59,340 nucleotides of DNA from Acidobacteriota bacterium (GCA_003225455.1 QIAB01000031.1:1-59340); one strand, 5' to 3'; counted from the first letter of the stretch, positions 8,624 through 17,760 are shown. Notes: generated by a model from the letters alone, not told the origin. Numbers and translations are program-made.

Positions 8624-9463
8624 CTACGTGCGCTGGCGAGATCGGCCTCCGTAGTACAAACCCTCAAGCGCGTTCCTTACCCGTGCTGACAACGACTCCA
8701 TGTCTCGCAGCGATAGCCCTGTGGCTGAAATCGGCTCGCCAACGCGCATTTCCAGCGGACGGGACTTGATGTGGTAAGTGTCCATCGGGAGCAGTTCATG
8801 GGTTCCCACCAGGGCGACGGGAACGATTTCCACCTGCGCTTTGATAGCAAGGAAGAATGCCCCCGCAAGAAAAGGCATGATCTCGCCATCGGGTGAGCGG
8901 CCGCCTTCAGGAAAAATCACCAATGGTGTACCGGCCTTCAGGCTCCTGAGCGCTGTGCGGATACTCCCAATGGATGCTGCCGGATTTTTCTGATTAATGC
9001 AGATCTGCCCCGAACGCTTCAAATGCCATCCAATCACCGGATATGAAAGTAATTCTTTCTTGAAGACGATGCGGAATTGAAATGGCAGATAAGCATAGAG
9101 CACGGGAATATCCAGCGCAGAGGCGTGATTCACCGCATAAACGTGCGGCTTCGACCGATCGATTTTTTCGAGTCCGGTCACTCTCACCGGCGAGCAAATC
9201 GTCTTCATGATCAATTGCGACCAAAAACGAGCAAATCTGTGCAAGATTCGCTCTTTGCCGGGAAAGAGTCCGAAGGGAATGGAGACTACTCCGAGGACGA
9301 CCGTGTACATCCAGATCAGCGGATCAAAGATCAGATATGAGCGCAGTCGGCTAAGCATGCCGTAATGCGTAGGGGCAGGCACCCTCGCCTGGCCAGCTGA
9401 GCGAAGCTCGGCCTCTACAGGAGCAGGGTTTTCAATCTCGGGGGTTGAATTTAACGACGGCAC
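8624..9463 (-). CDS. plsC: 1-acyl-glycerol-3-phosphate acyltransferase (PlsC family)
   Basis: A 279-residue membrane-associated lysophospholipid acyltransferase that makes phosphatidic acid. It has the NHASALD (HX4D) catalytic box and the FPEGGRS substrate box, with a hydrophobic segment before them (LIWMYTVVLGVVSIPFGLF). The ATG at 9463 follows the folC stop by five bases. The first ~35 residues (ENPAPVEAELRSAGQARVPA) are translated from a dispersed GC-rich repeat. An internal ATG at 9358 (MLSRLRSYL) gives a more normal N-terminus and may be the original start. Confidence 0.88.
   Translation of the reverse strand: MPSLNSTPEIENPAPVEAELRSAGQARVPAPTHYGMLSRLRSYLIFDPLIWMYTVVLGVVSIPFGLFPGKERILHRFARFWSQLIMKTICSPVRVTGLEKIDRSKPHVYAVNHASALDIPVLYAYLPFQFRIVFKKELLSYPVIGWHLKRSGQICINQKNPAASIGSIRTALRSLKAGTPLVIFPEGGRSPDGEIMPFLAGAFFLAIKAQVEIVPVALVGTHELLPMDTYHIKSRPLEMRVGEPISATGLSLRDMESLSARVRNALEGLYYGGRSRQRT
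9369..9410. repeat. Dispersed hairpin repeat inside the plsC 5' end
   Basis: GTAGGGGCAGGCACCCTCGCCTGG, followed by GAGCGAAGCTCG, resembles the intergenic repeats at 6416-6442 and 49796-49910 but here lies in an open reading frame. Confidence 0.6.
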
Positions 9464-9468
9464 AATGC

Positions 9469-10869
9469 TTAGATGCTAGCACCCAGCAGGCGCATGGCTT
9501 CCCCTACGACGTATATCGAACCAGTGATCACAACAACTCCATTTGAACCTGCGGCAGCGCGAGCTTGCGCAAGCGCCGCTGCTACATCGGGCGCGGTTTC
9601 GATTTCAGCCGACGTTCGTGATGCTGCTCCACGAATTTCTTCCGGTGTTGCCGAGCGCGGATTCTCCGCACGTGTCGCAATAACGCGCTCGGCGATGGGA
9701 AATAAAATTTCTGCCATTTCCCTGATTGCCTTGTCCCGCATTGCCCCGAATACGAAAATCAACCGGCGATCTTCGTAGCAGCCCGACAAAGTTGAGCGCA
9801 GCGCCCAGGCTCCTGCTGGATTATGCGCCACATCGAAAACGTATTCGGGAGCGCCGTTCGACGCTGGAATCATCTGAAAGCGGCCAGGCCAACGCGTGTC
9901 ACGAATGCCGCGCTCGATGCTATCAGCCGTGATGGGAAATCCCTGCTTGCTCAACTCCTCTGCACTCGCAATCGCGAGAGCCACATTCCTCAACTGATGC
10001 CGCCCGATCAGAGGCGTTTCCACGCAGATCCTTTTTCCCATCACCTGCACCTGCAACGGATATCGCCAAACTGGACGGCTGTGATCGGCTCTTTCCGTGT
10101 CCTCTGTGCACTCTGTGGTTAAAGGTTTTCCCCGCTCGCGATGACCATAATCACTGCCCGGTGCCACCGGCGGAACATACGGCACTGCGCTTACCGCTGT
10201 TGCGCCACGATCCAAAATTGCCTCCCCGATCACATCATTGGCCTGTGGCTGCTGAGGAAGCGTGACGACAATTCCATCCGGATGAACGATCCCAGCCTTC
10301 TCTCGCGCGATCTCAGCGACTGTATTTCCCAGGAATTTCTGGTGGTCCAGAGAAATATCCGTAATCACGCTCACCCGCGGCTCGATCACGTTGGTAGCAT
10401 CTAACCGGCCACCCATACCGACTTCGAGCACAGCCAACTCGACTTTCCGTCGCGAAAAATATTCGAACGCGATGGCCGTCAGCATCTCAAAAAAACTCGG
10501 ATGCCACGGCAACTCCCCTTCCCCAACCAGCCGCTCCGCTGTGCGATCCACCACATCATGCAGCAAGGTGAAATCGTCATCGCTGATTTCTTCACCATTG
10601 ATGCGAATGCGCTCATTGATGCGCACCAAGTGCGGCGACGTATATAAAGCCGTCCGGACTCCCGAAGCCTGCAAAATAGAAGCCAGCAGCGCTGCGGTCG
10701 ATCCTTTGCCATTCGTTCCCGCAATCAGCACGCCGGGAAACCGCCGCTCCGGATTCTCCAGCGCTGCGAGCAGCACCCGCATGTGCTCCAAGTCGAACTT
10801 GTGCGAAGTCGTCTGAGCCAGCTCATGACCCAGCGCGTACATACGCTCGATGGCAGCCTGGTAGGACAT
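9469..10869 (-). CDS. folC: Bifunctional folylpolyglutamate synthase/dihydrofolate synthase
   Basis: A 466-residue Mur-ligase-type enzyme adding glutamate to (dihydro)folate and forming dihydrofolate. The P-loop GTNGKGS is at residues 51-57. The folC signature ITDISLDHQKFLGNT and EKAGI follow, and FDVAHNPAG is in the C-terminal domain. An unusual insert (GHRERGKPLTTECTEDTE) interrupts the central domain. It is encoded by a repeat around 10085-10145 whose translation is a known product of TTAACCACAGAGTGCACAGAGG-type intergenic repeats. The frame stays open, so the enzyme is probably functional with an extra loop. First gene of the folC-plsC-small protein operon. Confidence 0.94.
   Translation of the reverse strand: MSYQAAIERMYALGHELAQTTSHKFDLEHMRVLLAALENPERRFPGVLIAGTNGKGSTAALLASILQASGVRTALYTSPHLVRINERIRINGEEISDDDFTLLHDVVDRTAERLVGEGELPWHPSFFEMLTAIAFEYFSRRKVELAVLEVGMGGRLDATNVIEPRVSVITDISLDHQKFLGNTVAEIAREKAGIVHPDGIVVTLPQQPQANDVIGEAILDRGATAVSAVPYVPPVAPGSDYGHRERGKPLTTECTEDTERADHSRPVWRYPLQVQVMGKRICVETPLIGRHQLRNVALAIASAEELSKQGFPITADSIERGIRDTRWPGRFQMIPASNGAPEYVFDVAHNPAGAWALRSTLSGCYEDRRLIFVFGAMRDKAIREMAEILFPIAERVIATRAENPRSATPEEIRGAASRTSAEIETAPDVAAALAQARAAAGSNGVVVITGSIYVVGEAMRLLGASI
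10085..10145. repeat. Repeat inserted in folC
   Basis: The stretch contains TCCGTGTCCTCTGTGCACTC and TGTGGTTAA, the signature of a widespread dispersed intergenic repeat. It sits in frame inside folC and encodes the low-complexity LTTECTEDTE loop. Confidence 0.65.
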
Positions 10870-11073
10870 AATTCAGCAGTCTTCCCCTGCTTTTAAGGTA
10901 ACAGTTCCAACTCTGAATTTTCGATAGTGGGATGGTAAACAGAAACAGAGTCGAACGGGGGTTGAACCATCGAACTCGCTGGTGGCAAGCGCTTGAATGG
11001 CTCTCGCAGTGCCCGTCGGGTGACCAAAGCCTAAGCTGGCAAAGGGGGCACGGTTCGCGATTCTCAGGCTGTT

Positions 11074-11910
11074 TCACTTGTAACTGAAGCTGATCTTATC
11101 CAGGTAGACCGTATAAGGCTCCTGCGCGCTGTTGCCATCCATCTGGTAATTGATTGTCATGCCATACCAGGTAGTCGCGCTGGGATGATCGAACCGACCC
11201 ACGGTATGGGTAACTCCGTTCAGCGTGATGCTTTCGAAGTGCAAGCGATCGTCCGAGGTCCGGGCGACGTGAATGACGAGATGGTTCCAATCGTTGCTGA
11301 CGGGATTGCAAGCGATCCCGCTCTTCACCCAATGTTGGTTGACATTATCCCAGGTATCCCACTCATGTCCGCCCGCGATGCGGCATTCGTGTCCCCAGAT
11401 AAACGACTTCCCATCGAAAAACTGATTAATGTCAAACTCCAAGGCCTGCGACTTTTCCAGATCCTCGCCGTAAAAGTACACCTCGTACACAAACTCGTGA
11501 TAATTCGGGACCGACTTCTCATCTGCCAGGCGCTTGGTGAACTTATTATTCCAAAGAATGTCGGCGTATTTGACGCTATGGGTGCCCAGACTGAATTGCA
11601 TGGAACTCCCGCTTAGCGACGGCGAAATAATTCCCTGCTGGGTGAACCAGGATGCTTCCGTTCCGTTAGGCTGGCAGGTTTCGCAAATGTTGTACGCAGG
11701 AGGAAGCAGGGCATAACTATTCCAGTGACTATCCAATTGCAAGTCTGCAAACGTGGTTCCTCGATCGGATGAGTTGGATGGGGTGCTCGGATAAGGATTG
11801 CCTCCCAGCTCAGAAGTGGCGCCCGGTGCTGTGGCCGCCACTCCGCAATTGAGCGCGACTGCTGCAAGCGCTGTAACCACCAAAATTTCGGCAATCTGAG
11901 CTTTGGACAT
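11074..11910 (-). CDS. Secreted protein of unknown function
   Basis: 278 residues from the ATG at 11910, with a signal peptide (IAEILVVTALAAVALNCGVA). The mature part is rich in aromatic residues and Gly/Ser, has four to six Cys (CETCQ, HECRIAGG, GIACN), and looks like a beta-sandwich: FVYEVYFYGEDLEKSQALEF, WNHLVIHVAR, TVYLDKISFSY. The WDNVNQHW...IAC region resembles acidobacterial secreted proteins of no assigned role. It may bind carbohydrate. An in-frame start at 11997 would place 29 residues before the signal peptide and is unlikely. Confidence 0.65.
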   Translation of the reverse strand: MSKAQIAEILVVTALAAVALNCGVAATAPGATSELGGNPYPSTPSNSSDRGTTFADLQLDSHWNSYALLPPAYNICETCQPNGTEASWFTQQGIISPSLSGSSMQFSLGTHSVKYADILWNNKFTKRLADEKSVPNYHEFVYEVYFYGEDLEKSQALEFDINQFFDGKSFIWGHECRIAGGHEWDTWDNVNQHWVKSGIACNPVSNDWNHLVIHVARTSDDRLHFESITLNGVTHTVGRFDHPSATTWYGMTINYQMDGNSAQEPYTVYLDKISFSYK

Positions 11911-12187
11911 AGCAAAGCCCCTGCCATGCGCTGAGTAACATTGCCTCCTGGCTTGCTGATCTTTCCAGACGTCACGCGCGGCAGAGATTGCCGTCATTCT
12001 TCCATTGAGTACCGAAGTTAGGCAGGTTACGAAAGAACGGCGACCAAAGAAGCTTCAGTAAGACCAGCAACTTCCCAGGGCTGGCACGTTAGAGAAGGCA
12101 AACTGTCCGCCGGCTTAAAAGAACTAACCAGAATCTTTACGCGATGTTCATCCCCGGGAACGGTTGGTTCGCCTATACCCCACTGCC

Positions 12188-13573
12188 TCATGCAACCTGA
12201 GGAACGTTTGTCATCCCTGCTGTGCCGAACACCCGCCGGTAGCGTTCAACCTCCGATGCGGGGCCGAGTGCTTTCGCATAGTTGTCGGAGAGCTTCACCG
12301 CCGGCCGCCCTTCGACGTCGGACACTTTGCAGATCAGGCTGATAGGATCAAATTCGCCGCCGCCTCTGGGATCGCAGCCGCGGAAATCGTTGGTCAATAA
12401 AGTTCCCCAACCGGCGCTGAATCGAATGCGCCGGCCCGGGATCCACTTTTGCCGATCCTGGAAGTCTGCGGCGCTGCGGAAGTCCTGGGCAGTCGCACCG
12501 CCCTGCATAGTCCCCCCAAAATAAGCGTGGAGACCGATGACTTCATCGATGTCGAGAGCGTCCGAGGCGATGACGAGCTTGTCATGCGGGTCCCGGCCGC
12601 GTCCCTTCAGCCATTCGATGTATTCGTCGCCTGCCACGTAGGGATTTTTGCTGTCCATGCGCTGGCCGGTCCAATCTGCCGTCCAGTCAGGCGCGTTCTT
12701 CAAGAATTGAGTTGTTCCAAACGTGTCGGGGAGCATGATCCGCAGCGCTCCCTCGTACGTGCTCTGCCACAGGTCGAGTACATGGTATTGAGAGGCTTTC
12801 AGGGCCTGGTCATCGTTCGCCAGCGCGGCCAGCACCATGGGGATTTCATGCGCATTCGTCCCAATCGCTTCAAGGTCGTGCTTATGGGCGAGAAAAGCGT
12901 TCGACGTTCCAATAAAGCCGCTACCGAGGTTGGAAGCCATCGCCTTGACCACGTACTCCTGCCACAGAAAGCTGTGCCGGCGTCGGGTTCCGAAATCCGC
13001 CACGGTTAGACTGGGTACGCCGCGCAGGCGCTCAATTTTGCTCCAGAGTTTCGTCTTCGCCCGGGCATACAAAATGTCGAGATAGAACTCCCCCAGCTTT
13101 TTCATGTTCGCTCTCGTCCTCAGCTCGTCCAGGACAGAGAGCGCATAGAGTTCCCACATGGTGGTTTCAGGCCAATAGCCTTCGAAGGACAAATGGAACT
13201 GGCCGTGGTTGACGGATAACTCATAGTCCGACAGTTTGAAATCCTGCTCCAGCCATTCCAGAAATGCCGGCTCAAAAATTCCACGCCGCCCATAAAACGT
13301 GTTACCGGCCAGCCAAACCAGTTCCGATTTTCGAAACCGCAGTTTCCGGACGTGCTCCAACTGCTCGGCAATCTCCGTGGTGGCGAACATGTCGGCCAGA
13401 CGCACCGAAGAGGTCCGATTGAACAGCGCGAACGATACCCGCGTTTTCGGGTAATGCTTCCAGATGAACTGCAACATCAGGAGTTTGTAGAAATCCGTAT
13501 CCAGCAAGGATCGGATGACTGGGTCGAGTTCCCAGTTGTGGTTGTGCGCCCGCTCGGCGAAGTTCACGATCAT
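12188..13573 (-). CDS. pncB: Nicotinate phosphoribosyltransferase
   Basis: A 461-residue enzyme of NAD salvage that converts nicotinate, PRPP and ATP to nicotinate mononucleotide. Recognised by the N-terminal LLDTDFYKLLM, FGTRRRHSF, the GTNAHEIPMV motif with the regulatory His, and the phosphate-binding FSAGWGTLLTND region. Length is normal. No ribosome binding site is seen ahead of the ATG at 13573; the sequence there is the complement of one (CCTCCTTA). It is divergent from the ArsR gene by about 100 bases. Confidence 0.93.
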   Translation of the reverse strand: MIVNFAERAHNHNWELDPVIRSLLDTDFYKLLMLQFIWKHYPKTRVSFALFNRTSSVRLADMFATTEIAEQLEHVRKLRFRKSELVWLAGNTFYGRRGIFEPAFLEWLEQDFKLSDYELSVNHGQFHLSFEGYWPETTMWELYALSVLDELRTRANMKKLGEFYLDILYARAKTKLWSKIERLRGVPSLTVADFGTRRRHSFLWQEYVVKAMASNLGSGFIGTSNAFLAHKHDLEAIGTNAHEIPMVLAALANDDQALKASQYHVLDLWQSTYEGALRIMLPDTFGTTQFLKNAPDWTADWTGQRMDSKNPYVAGDEYIEWLKGRGRDPHDKLVIASDALDIDEVIGLHAYFGGTMQGGATAQDFRSAADFQDRQKWIPGRRIRFSAGWGTLLTNDFRGCDPRGGGEFDPISLICKVSDVEGRPAVKLSDNYAKALGPASEVERYRRVFGTAGMTNVPQVA

Positions 13574-13673
13574 CGTTAAGGAGGTCTAACTGCGCCGATT
13601 TATTCTACCTGTTTGCGTTGCGACTCCCTCTTTACTTGTGCCGGCCGTGGCGTACCCTAGAGCCTGATCGATC

Positions 13674-13940
13674 ATGGACAGCCAACAATTTCATCGGATC
13701 AGCAAGGCGCTGGCGGACCCGCGCCGCTATGAAATCTTGTCCCGAATCGCCAAGTGCCGGGAACTTGCCTGCAGCGATGTTCGGGGTGAGATACCAATCA
13801 CTGCGGCGACGCTGTCGCATCATATCAAGGAACTGGTCAACGCCGGTCTGGTTGAAATGCGACGGGAGGGCCAGTTCGCACACATGAGGTTGCGGCGGAA
13901 GGTCTGGCGGGAATACCTGTCCCAGCTGGGCAAATTGTAA
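13674..13940 (+). CDS. ArsR-family winged-helix transcriptional regulator
   Basis: 88 residues with the ArsR layout: ISKALADPRRYEILSRI (helices 1-2), then a recognition helix region TAATLSHHIKELVNAGLVEM and a wing REGQFAHMRL. No metal-binding CVC motif is present, so it likely senses something other than metals. It precedes the SDR gene by about 100 bases on the same strand and is its probable regulator. Confidence 0.88.
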   Translation: MDSQQFHRISKALADPRRYEILSRIAKCRELACSDVRGEIPITAATLSHHIKELVNAGLVEMRREGQFAHMRLRRKVWREYLSQLGKL

Positions 13941-14043
13941 GACGGCAAATTCTGAATCCTTTTCCTCGTCTGCGGAGTCTAGTTAGATGATTATCGAATT
14001 ATCGAATTTACGTGGATGGACTTCCAGGAAAAGGACGAAATAT

Positions 14044-14796
14044 ATGGCAAAACTCAAGGGCAAAGTGGCGGTGGTCACCGGCGCATCGAAAGGGATCGGG
14101 GCAGCGATCGCCGAAAAGCTGGGTTCGGAAGGCGCAAAAGTAGTTGTGAATTACGCCCGCGATAAAGCCGGCGCGGACAGGGTGGCCAACAAAATCAAGC
14201 AATCGGGCAGCGAGGCTGTTTCCGTCCAAGCCGACGTTTCCAAGGCCGAAGACATCAAGAAGCTGTTCGCCGAGACAGCAGCTGCATTCGGCGGAGTAGA
14301 CATCCTCGTAAACAACGCCGGGGTGTATGAATTCCGGCCGTTGGAAGCGCTCGACGAAGCGCATTACCACAAGATCTTTGACTTAAACGTGCTGGGTCTG
14401 CTGCTGACGACTAAGGAAGCCGTGGCGCACATGAACGGCCAGGGCGGAAGCATCATTAATGTGAGCTCCATCGCAGCCAAAACGCCGGCCGTCAACAGTT
14501 CGGTCTATAGCGCCACCAAAGGAGCGGTGGATGTGATTTCGCGCGCGTTGGCCTTGGAGCTGGCGCCGCGGAAGATCCGTGTCAATTCGCTCTCACCTGG
14601 TGCAACCGATACCGAGGGTGTGCATGCGCTGCCAGAATACAAGAACGGCTTTGAGCAAATGGCTGTTACGCGCACCCCGCTTGGGCGCATGGGGACGGCG
14701 GAGGACATCGCCAAGGCTGCTCTCTTCCTGGCGTCCGAAGACTCCGGCTGGATTACCGGCGAGGAATTATTAGTCGGAGGAGGAATTCGGCTGTAA
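14044..14796 (+). CDS. SDR-family oxidoreductase
   Basis: A 250-residue short-chain dehydrogenase with the Rossmann TGASKGIG motif near residue 14, NNAG, a catalytic Ser in INVSSIA and YSATK (Tyr and Lys). The closest resemblance is to FabG-like glucose/3-oxoacyl reductases; the substrate is unknown. The ATG at 14044 is the family-typical start (MAKLKGKVAVVTG). The ArsR gene just upstream suggests inducible expression. Confidence 0.92.
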   Translation: MAKLKGKVAVVTGASKGIGAAIAEKLGSEGAKVVVNYARDKAGADRVANKIKQSGSEAVSVQADVSKAEDIKKLFAETAAAFGGVDILVNNAGVYEFRPLEALDEAHYHKIFDLNVLGLLLTTKEAVAHMNGQGGSIINVSSIAAKTPAVNSSVYSATKGAVDVISRALALELAPRKIRVNSLSPGATDTEGVHALPEYKNGFEQMAVTRTPLGRMGTAEDIAKAALFLASEDSGWITGEELLVGGGIRL

Positions 14797-14896
14797 GAAT
14801 CGAGCAGGTGTTGGGCGGCACTGAATTTTAAAGTGTCGTCCACCCCTCGGGCCGTGCACACCAGGAGGGACATCAATGGGTTCGTCGAAGTGATGT

Positions 14897-15286
14897 TCAG
14901 CGAATCTCGTAGAGATAAGCGTCGTTGATATACATTCCACCGATTTGCGTATTGCCCAGTCGCGCTCCTTCTACTGCTGCGGTCTTCCCAAACACAGAAC
15001 GCAGAGCCTGATAGAAAGGCTGCCTTGGGCTGATAAGCTCGATTTTCAAGAGCTGCGTCGAATCTGCCGGAATGCCCCGTGTGATATCTGACAGTTCCTC
15101 GTATGCTTTCCTCGGTCCTATTTCATCTACGCGCGGGGTCGCAATCAGCAAATGCCACTCGTCTGATTCGGGTTGGAACAACCAAAGCGCTCCACTGGCT
15201 GGAAACTTCTTGTTTCCACGTAGGGCGTGCCAGAGCACTTTTCCGAAATCTATGTCGGTACCTGTTAGAGCCTCAACGTATGCCAT
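14897..15286 (-). CDS. Uncharacterised partner of a HEPN protein
   Basis: 129 residues. Visible features: an aromatic stretch GALWLFQPESDEWHLLIATP followed by PRVDEIGPRKAYEE, and a C-terminal YINDAYLYEIR strand. It looks like a compact alpha/beta protein. I recognise the pattern as recurring next to HEPN-domain genes but know no function. The ATG at 15286 overlaps the HEPN stop (TAATG), implying translational coupling. An in-frame ATG at 15307 is also possible. Confidence 0.65.
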   Translation of the reverse strand: MAYVEALTGTDIDFGKVLWHALRGNKKFPASGALWLFQPESDEWHLLIATPRVDEIGPRKAYEELSDITRGIPADSTQLLKIELISPRQPFYQALRSVFGKTAAVEGARLGNTQIGGMYINDAYLYEIR

Positions 15287-15717
15287 TACCATCTTCCCCG
15301 AATCCATTCCATCACACCAGAACCAGCATCCGTACTCGCCTCATACAACGCTCTGGCTTCTAACTCGTCAACGATGTCGTAACGCTTGCCATCATCCCAG
15401 TCTTTGACTGTACTCCAATTGATGCTGAGCTTCGTGTCGATTTTCATTTCGGCCTGCAACCCAATCCAGAGCGCCCCGTTCAACCTGAAGAGTTTCTCCA
15501 AATTGTGAACGTACATCGCGTTCACGAACTCTTTGTCGGGAAAATCGTGTTCCTTGACCGAGCTAGCCAAGCAAGACTTCAATGCGCACTCGACTCCGAG
15601 ACCAGCCATGTAGTACGCCCCAGTCCATAGTTTATGGTCCAGGAGCACCCGGGCTTCTTCAAGTCTGCTGGCTGCTAACGTTCGCAGCGTGTCTCGGTTC
15701 AGCCGCGCAATGGGCAC
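15286..15717 (-). CDS. HEPN-domain protein
   Basis: 143 residues, all-helical. Helix 1-2 reads RLEEARVLLDHKLWTGAYYM and AGLGVECALKSCL, the HEPN pattern with conserved aromatic and Glu/Lys positions, followed later by VHNLEKLF. The RX4-6H ribonuclease motif of toxic HEPN proteins is not obvious (RYDIVDE only), so it may be non-catalytic. Start is GTG at 15717. First gene of a two-gene unit with the 129-residue partner. Confidence 0.7.
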   Translation of the reverse strand: MPIARLNRDTLRTLAASRLEEARVLLDHKLWTGAYYMAGLGVECALKSCLASSVKEHDFPDKEFVNAMYVHNLEKLFRLNGALWIGLQAEMKIDTKLSINWSTVKDWDDGKRYDIVDELEARALYEASTDAGSGVMEWIRGRW

Positions 15718-15767
15718 GCATCATTCTACAGCGCTGGTGTTGGTCGTTACGTGGGGTTCAAGCTGTT

Positions 15768-16646
15768 TCAGCTAGAGGCTAAAGCCCGGCGACTACCGGC
15801 CGATGAGTGATCCATAAAATCGAGCGCGCGTGCCAAATATGGTTTGAGCTGCTTTCGTGACACGACTGCATCCAACATGCCGTGTTCCAGAAGGAATTCG
15901 CTGCGCTGAAAACCTGAGGGCAGTTTCTGCCGGATGGTTTGCTCGATCACTCGTGGCCCCGCGAACCCAATCAGCGCGCCCGGCTCGGCGATGTTCAGAT
16001 CACCCAGCATGGCAAACGATGCGGTCACGCCTCCTGTGGTCGGATCGGTCAAAACCGAAATAAAAGGCACTTTGGCTTCATCCAATCGCGCCAGCGCCGC
16101 CGAAATTTTTGCTAATTGCATGAGGCTGATGACGCCTTCCATCATGCGTGCCCCGCCCGATGCGGAAACAATAATGACAGGAATTTTACCGCTGGTCGCC
16201 TTCTCCACCGCCCGCGTGATCGCCTCACCAACCACCGCGCCCATGCTGCCGCCGATGAAGGAGTACTCCATGGCGCTGACGATTACCGGCCGGCCATCCA
16301 GTTTTCCCTGCGCGTTAATCACCGCGTCATTCAGCCCTGTATCGGCTTGAGCCTGCTTCAGCCGCGATGAATACGCCTTCAGGTCAACGAACTTCAGCGG
16401 ATCAGTCGAGACCAGGTCGGCATCGAACACCTCATACTCGTTATTGTCCAGCAGCTGCGCCAGGCGCGTGCGCGCATCAATGCGGAAGTGCTTATCGCAC
16501 TTGGGACAAACATTCAGGTTCTCTTCCAGATCTTTCTTCCAGATGATCTGGCGGCAGTTCTCGCACTTCACCCACAACCCCTCGGTGCGAACCGTCTTCT
16601 CGCCCGGAGTCTCCAGCTCACCGGATTGGCGCTTGAACCAAGCCAT
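15768..16646 (-). CDS. accD: Acetyl-CoA carboxylase carboxyltransferase subunit beta
   Basis: A 292-residue subunit that, with AccA, moves carboxyl from biotin to acetyl-CoA for fatty acid synthesis. The N-terminal zinc ribbon has Cys 28, 31, 47 and 50. The crotonase-like core carries the GGSMGAVVGE and SASGGARMMEG oxyanion motifs. Length and motifs are normal. It is not adjacent to folC, a common neighbour elsewhere. Confidence 0.97.
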   Translation of the reverse strand: MAWFKRQSGELETPGEKTVRTEGLWVKCENCRQIIWKKDLEENLNVCPKCDKHFRIDARTRLAQLLDNNEYEVFDADLVSTDPLKFVDLKAYSSRLKQAQADTGLNDAVINAQGKLDGRPVIVSAMEYSFIGGSMGAVVGEAITRAVEKATSGKIPVIIVSASGGARMMEGVISLMQLAKISAALARLDEAKVPFISVLTDPTTGGVTASFAMLGDLNIAEPGALIGFAGPRVIEQTIRQKLPSGFQRSEFLLEHGMLDAVVSRKQLKPYLARALDFMDHSSAGSRRALASS

Positions 16647-16736
16647 AAAAGATTGAGTAATTTTGTAATTTGGCGATTGAAATACTTGAAGGCCCGTTCA
16701 AATTACTCAATTACCCAAATTACACAAATGTCCCGA

Positions 16737-17273
16737 TCAATACTCAATTCCCCTCTGCGCCATCACGCCTTTCTCGTAGGCGTGCTTCACCTGGCGCATT
16801 TCGGTAACGGTGTCAGCAAGTTCCACAATTGTCGGATGCGCGTTGCGGCCCGTCAAGATCACATGCACCATATCCGGCTTCTTTTTCAAACTTTCGACCA
16901 CTTTGGCCGGATCGAGCATTCCATAGCTGATCGCGTAGTTTATTTCATCAAGGATAACAAGGTCCCACTTGCCGGACTGAATTGCCTGCTCGCCGTCCGT
17001 CCAGGCCTGCTCAACCATGCGCACGTCTTCTGGATCGGGTTTCTCGGTCCCCACCTTAACGAAGCCGCGCCCCATCTGCTTCATTACAAATTTATCGCCG
17101 AAAGCTTGCACGGCGTCGAGTTCGCCATAGTGCCACGACCCTTTCAAAAATTGCAGCATGAGGACCCGCATCCCTTGGCCAACTGCACGCAACGCCGTGC
17201 CCATAGCAGCCGTAGTTTTCCCTTTGCCGGGGCCGGTATTCACGATTATGAGTCCACGGCGAACGTCATGCAT
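16737..17273 (-). CDS. cobO: Cob(I)yrinic acid a,c-diamide adenosyltransferase
   Basis: A 178-residue CobA/CobO-type ATP:corrinoid adenosyltransferase, making adenosylcobalamin or its precursor. P-loop GPGKGKTT starts at residue 14. QFLKGSW, the Asp-Glu box ILDEINYA and LTGRNAHP are characteristic. The ATG at 17273 was chosen because the longer frame upstream is antisense to the 4TM gene. Adenosylcobalamin would serve methylmalonyl-CoA mutase; meaB and the epimerase lie elsewhere in this window. Confidence 0.95.
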   Translation of the reverse strand: MHDVRRGLIIVNTGPGKGKTTAAMGTALRAVGQGMRVLMLQFLKGSWHYGELDAVQAFGDKFVMKQMGRGFVKVGTEKPDPEDVRMVEQAWTDGEQAIQSGKWDLVILDEINYAISYGMLDPAKVVESLKKKPDMVHVILTGRNAHPTIVELADTVTEMRQVKHAYEKGVMAQRGIEY

Positions 17274-17406
17274 AGAAAGCGGATTCTTGATTGTAACCGC
17301 TGGCCCCGGTTTGGCGCGAAAACAGGAACCGCCCGGCGAGCAATAACTCAGCAGTTGCACGCCTCCAAGCAGACATTTATATTCTGCCTGCATCGCGGAG
17401 AAAGCT

Positions 17407-17760
17407 ATGAGACATCTTCTGAATTGGGTCTTGAGCGCCCTAGCCGTCTGGGTGGTTGCGCGGCTCATCCCAGGATTCCACGTCAGCGGCCCATTAGCGG
17501 CACTGATCGCTGCTCTGGCGATTGGTTTCATTAACGCCACCCTGGGCGCTTTTTTGAAGATCATCACCTTTCCATTGACGCTACTCACGCTCGGTATCTT
17601 TTGGTTTGTGATCAACGCTCTCATGCTCGAGCTGGCATCAAAAATTGTGCGAGGCTTCCAGGTGGATAGCTTCGCTGCTGCATTCTTGGGAGCCATTGTG
17701 CTAAGTCTGGTCAACATGTTCTTCCGTTGGCTGGTTGGAACCAGCAGACAGCGGTCGTAA
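17407..17760 (+). CDS. Phage-holin-like four-TM protein (PF04020 type)
   Basis: 117 residues, almost entirely hydrophobic: about four membrane segments (NWVLSALAVWVVARLI, LAALIAALAIGFINA, TFPLTLLTLGIFWFVINAL, AAFLGAIVLSLVNMFF). The order ...RLIPGFHVSG... and FPLTLLTLG is typical of the 'phage holin family IV' proteins, which are common chromosomal membrane proteins unrelated to active phage. Function is unknown. Divergent from cobO. Confidence 0.88.
   Translation: MRHLLNWVLSALAVWVVARLIPGFHVSGPLAALIAALAIGFINATLGAFLKIITFPLTLLTLGIFWFVINALMLELASKIVRGFQVDSFAAAFLGAIVLSLVNMFFRWLVGTSRQRS

Noticed and set aside
10870-11073. A possible tRNA-like stretch (GGGGGTTGAACCATCGAAC)
   Set aside because: No cloverleaf with acceptor and anticodon stems could be drawn on either strand.
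13578-13585. A perfect AAGGAGGT on the plus strand near the pncB start
   Set aside because: No start codon follows at the right distance on that strand; on the coding strand it is the complement, so it is not a ribosome binding site for pncB.
16737-17717. A 326-residue reading of cobO
   Set aside because: The first ~148 residues are antisense to the 4TM gene at 17407-17760; the real start is 17273.
17407-17760. Phage origin for the holin-like gene
   Set aside because: No other phage genes are nearby, and this family is widely chromosomal.
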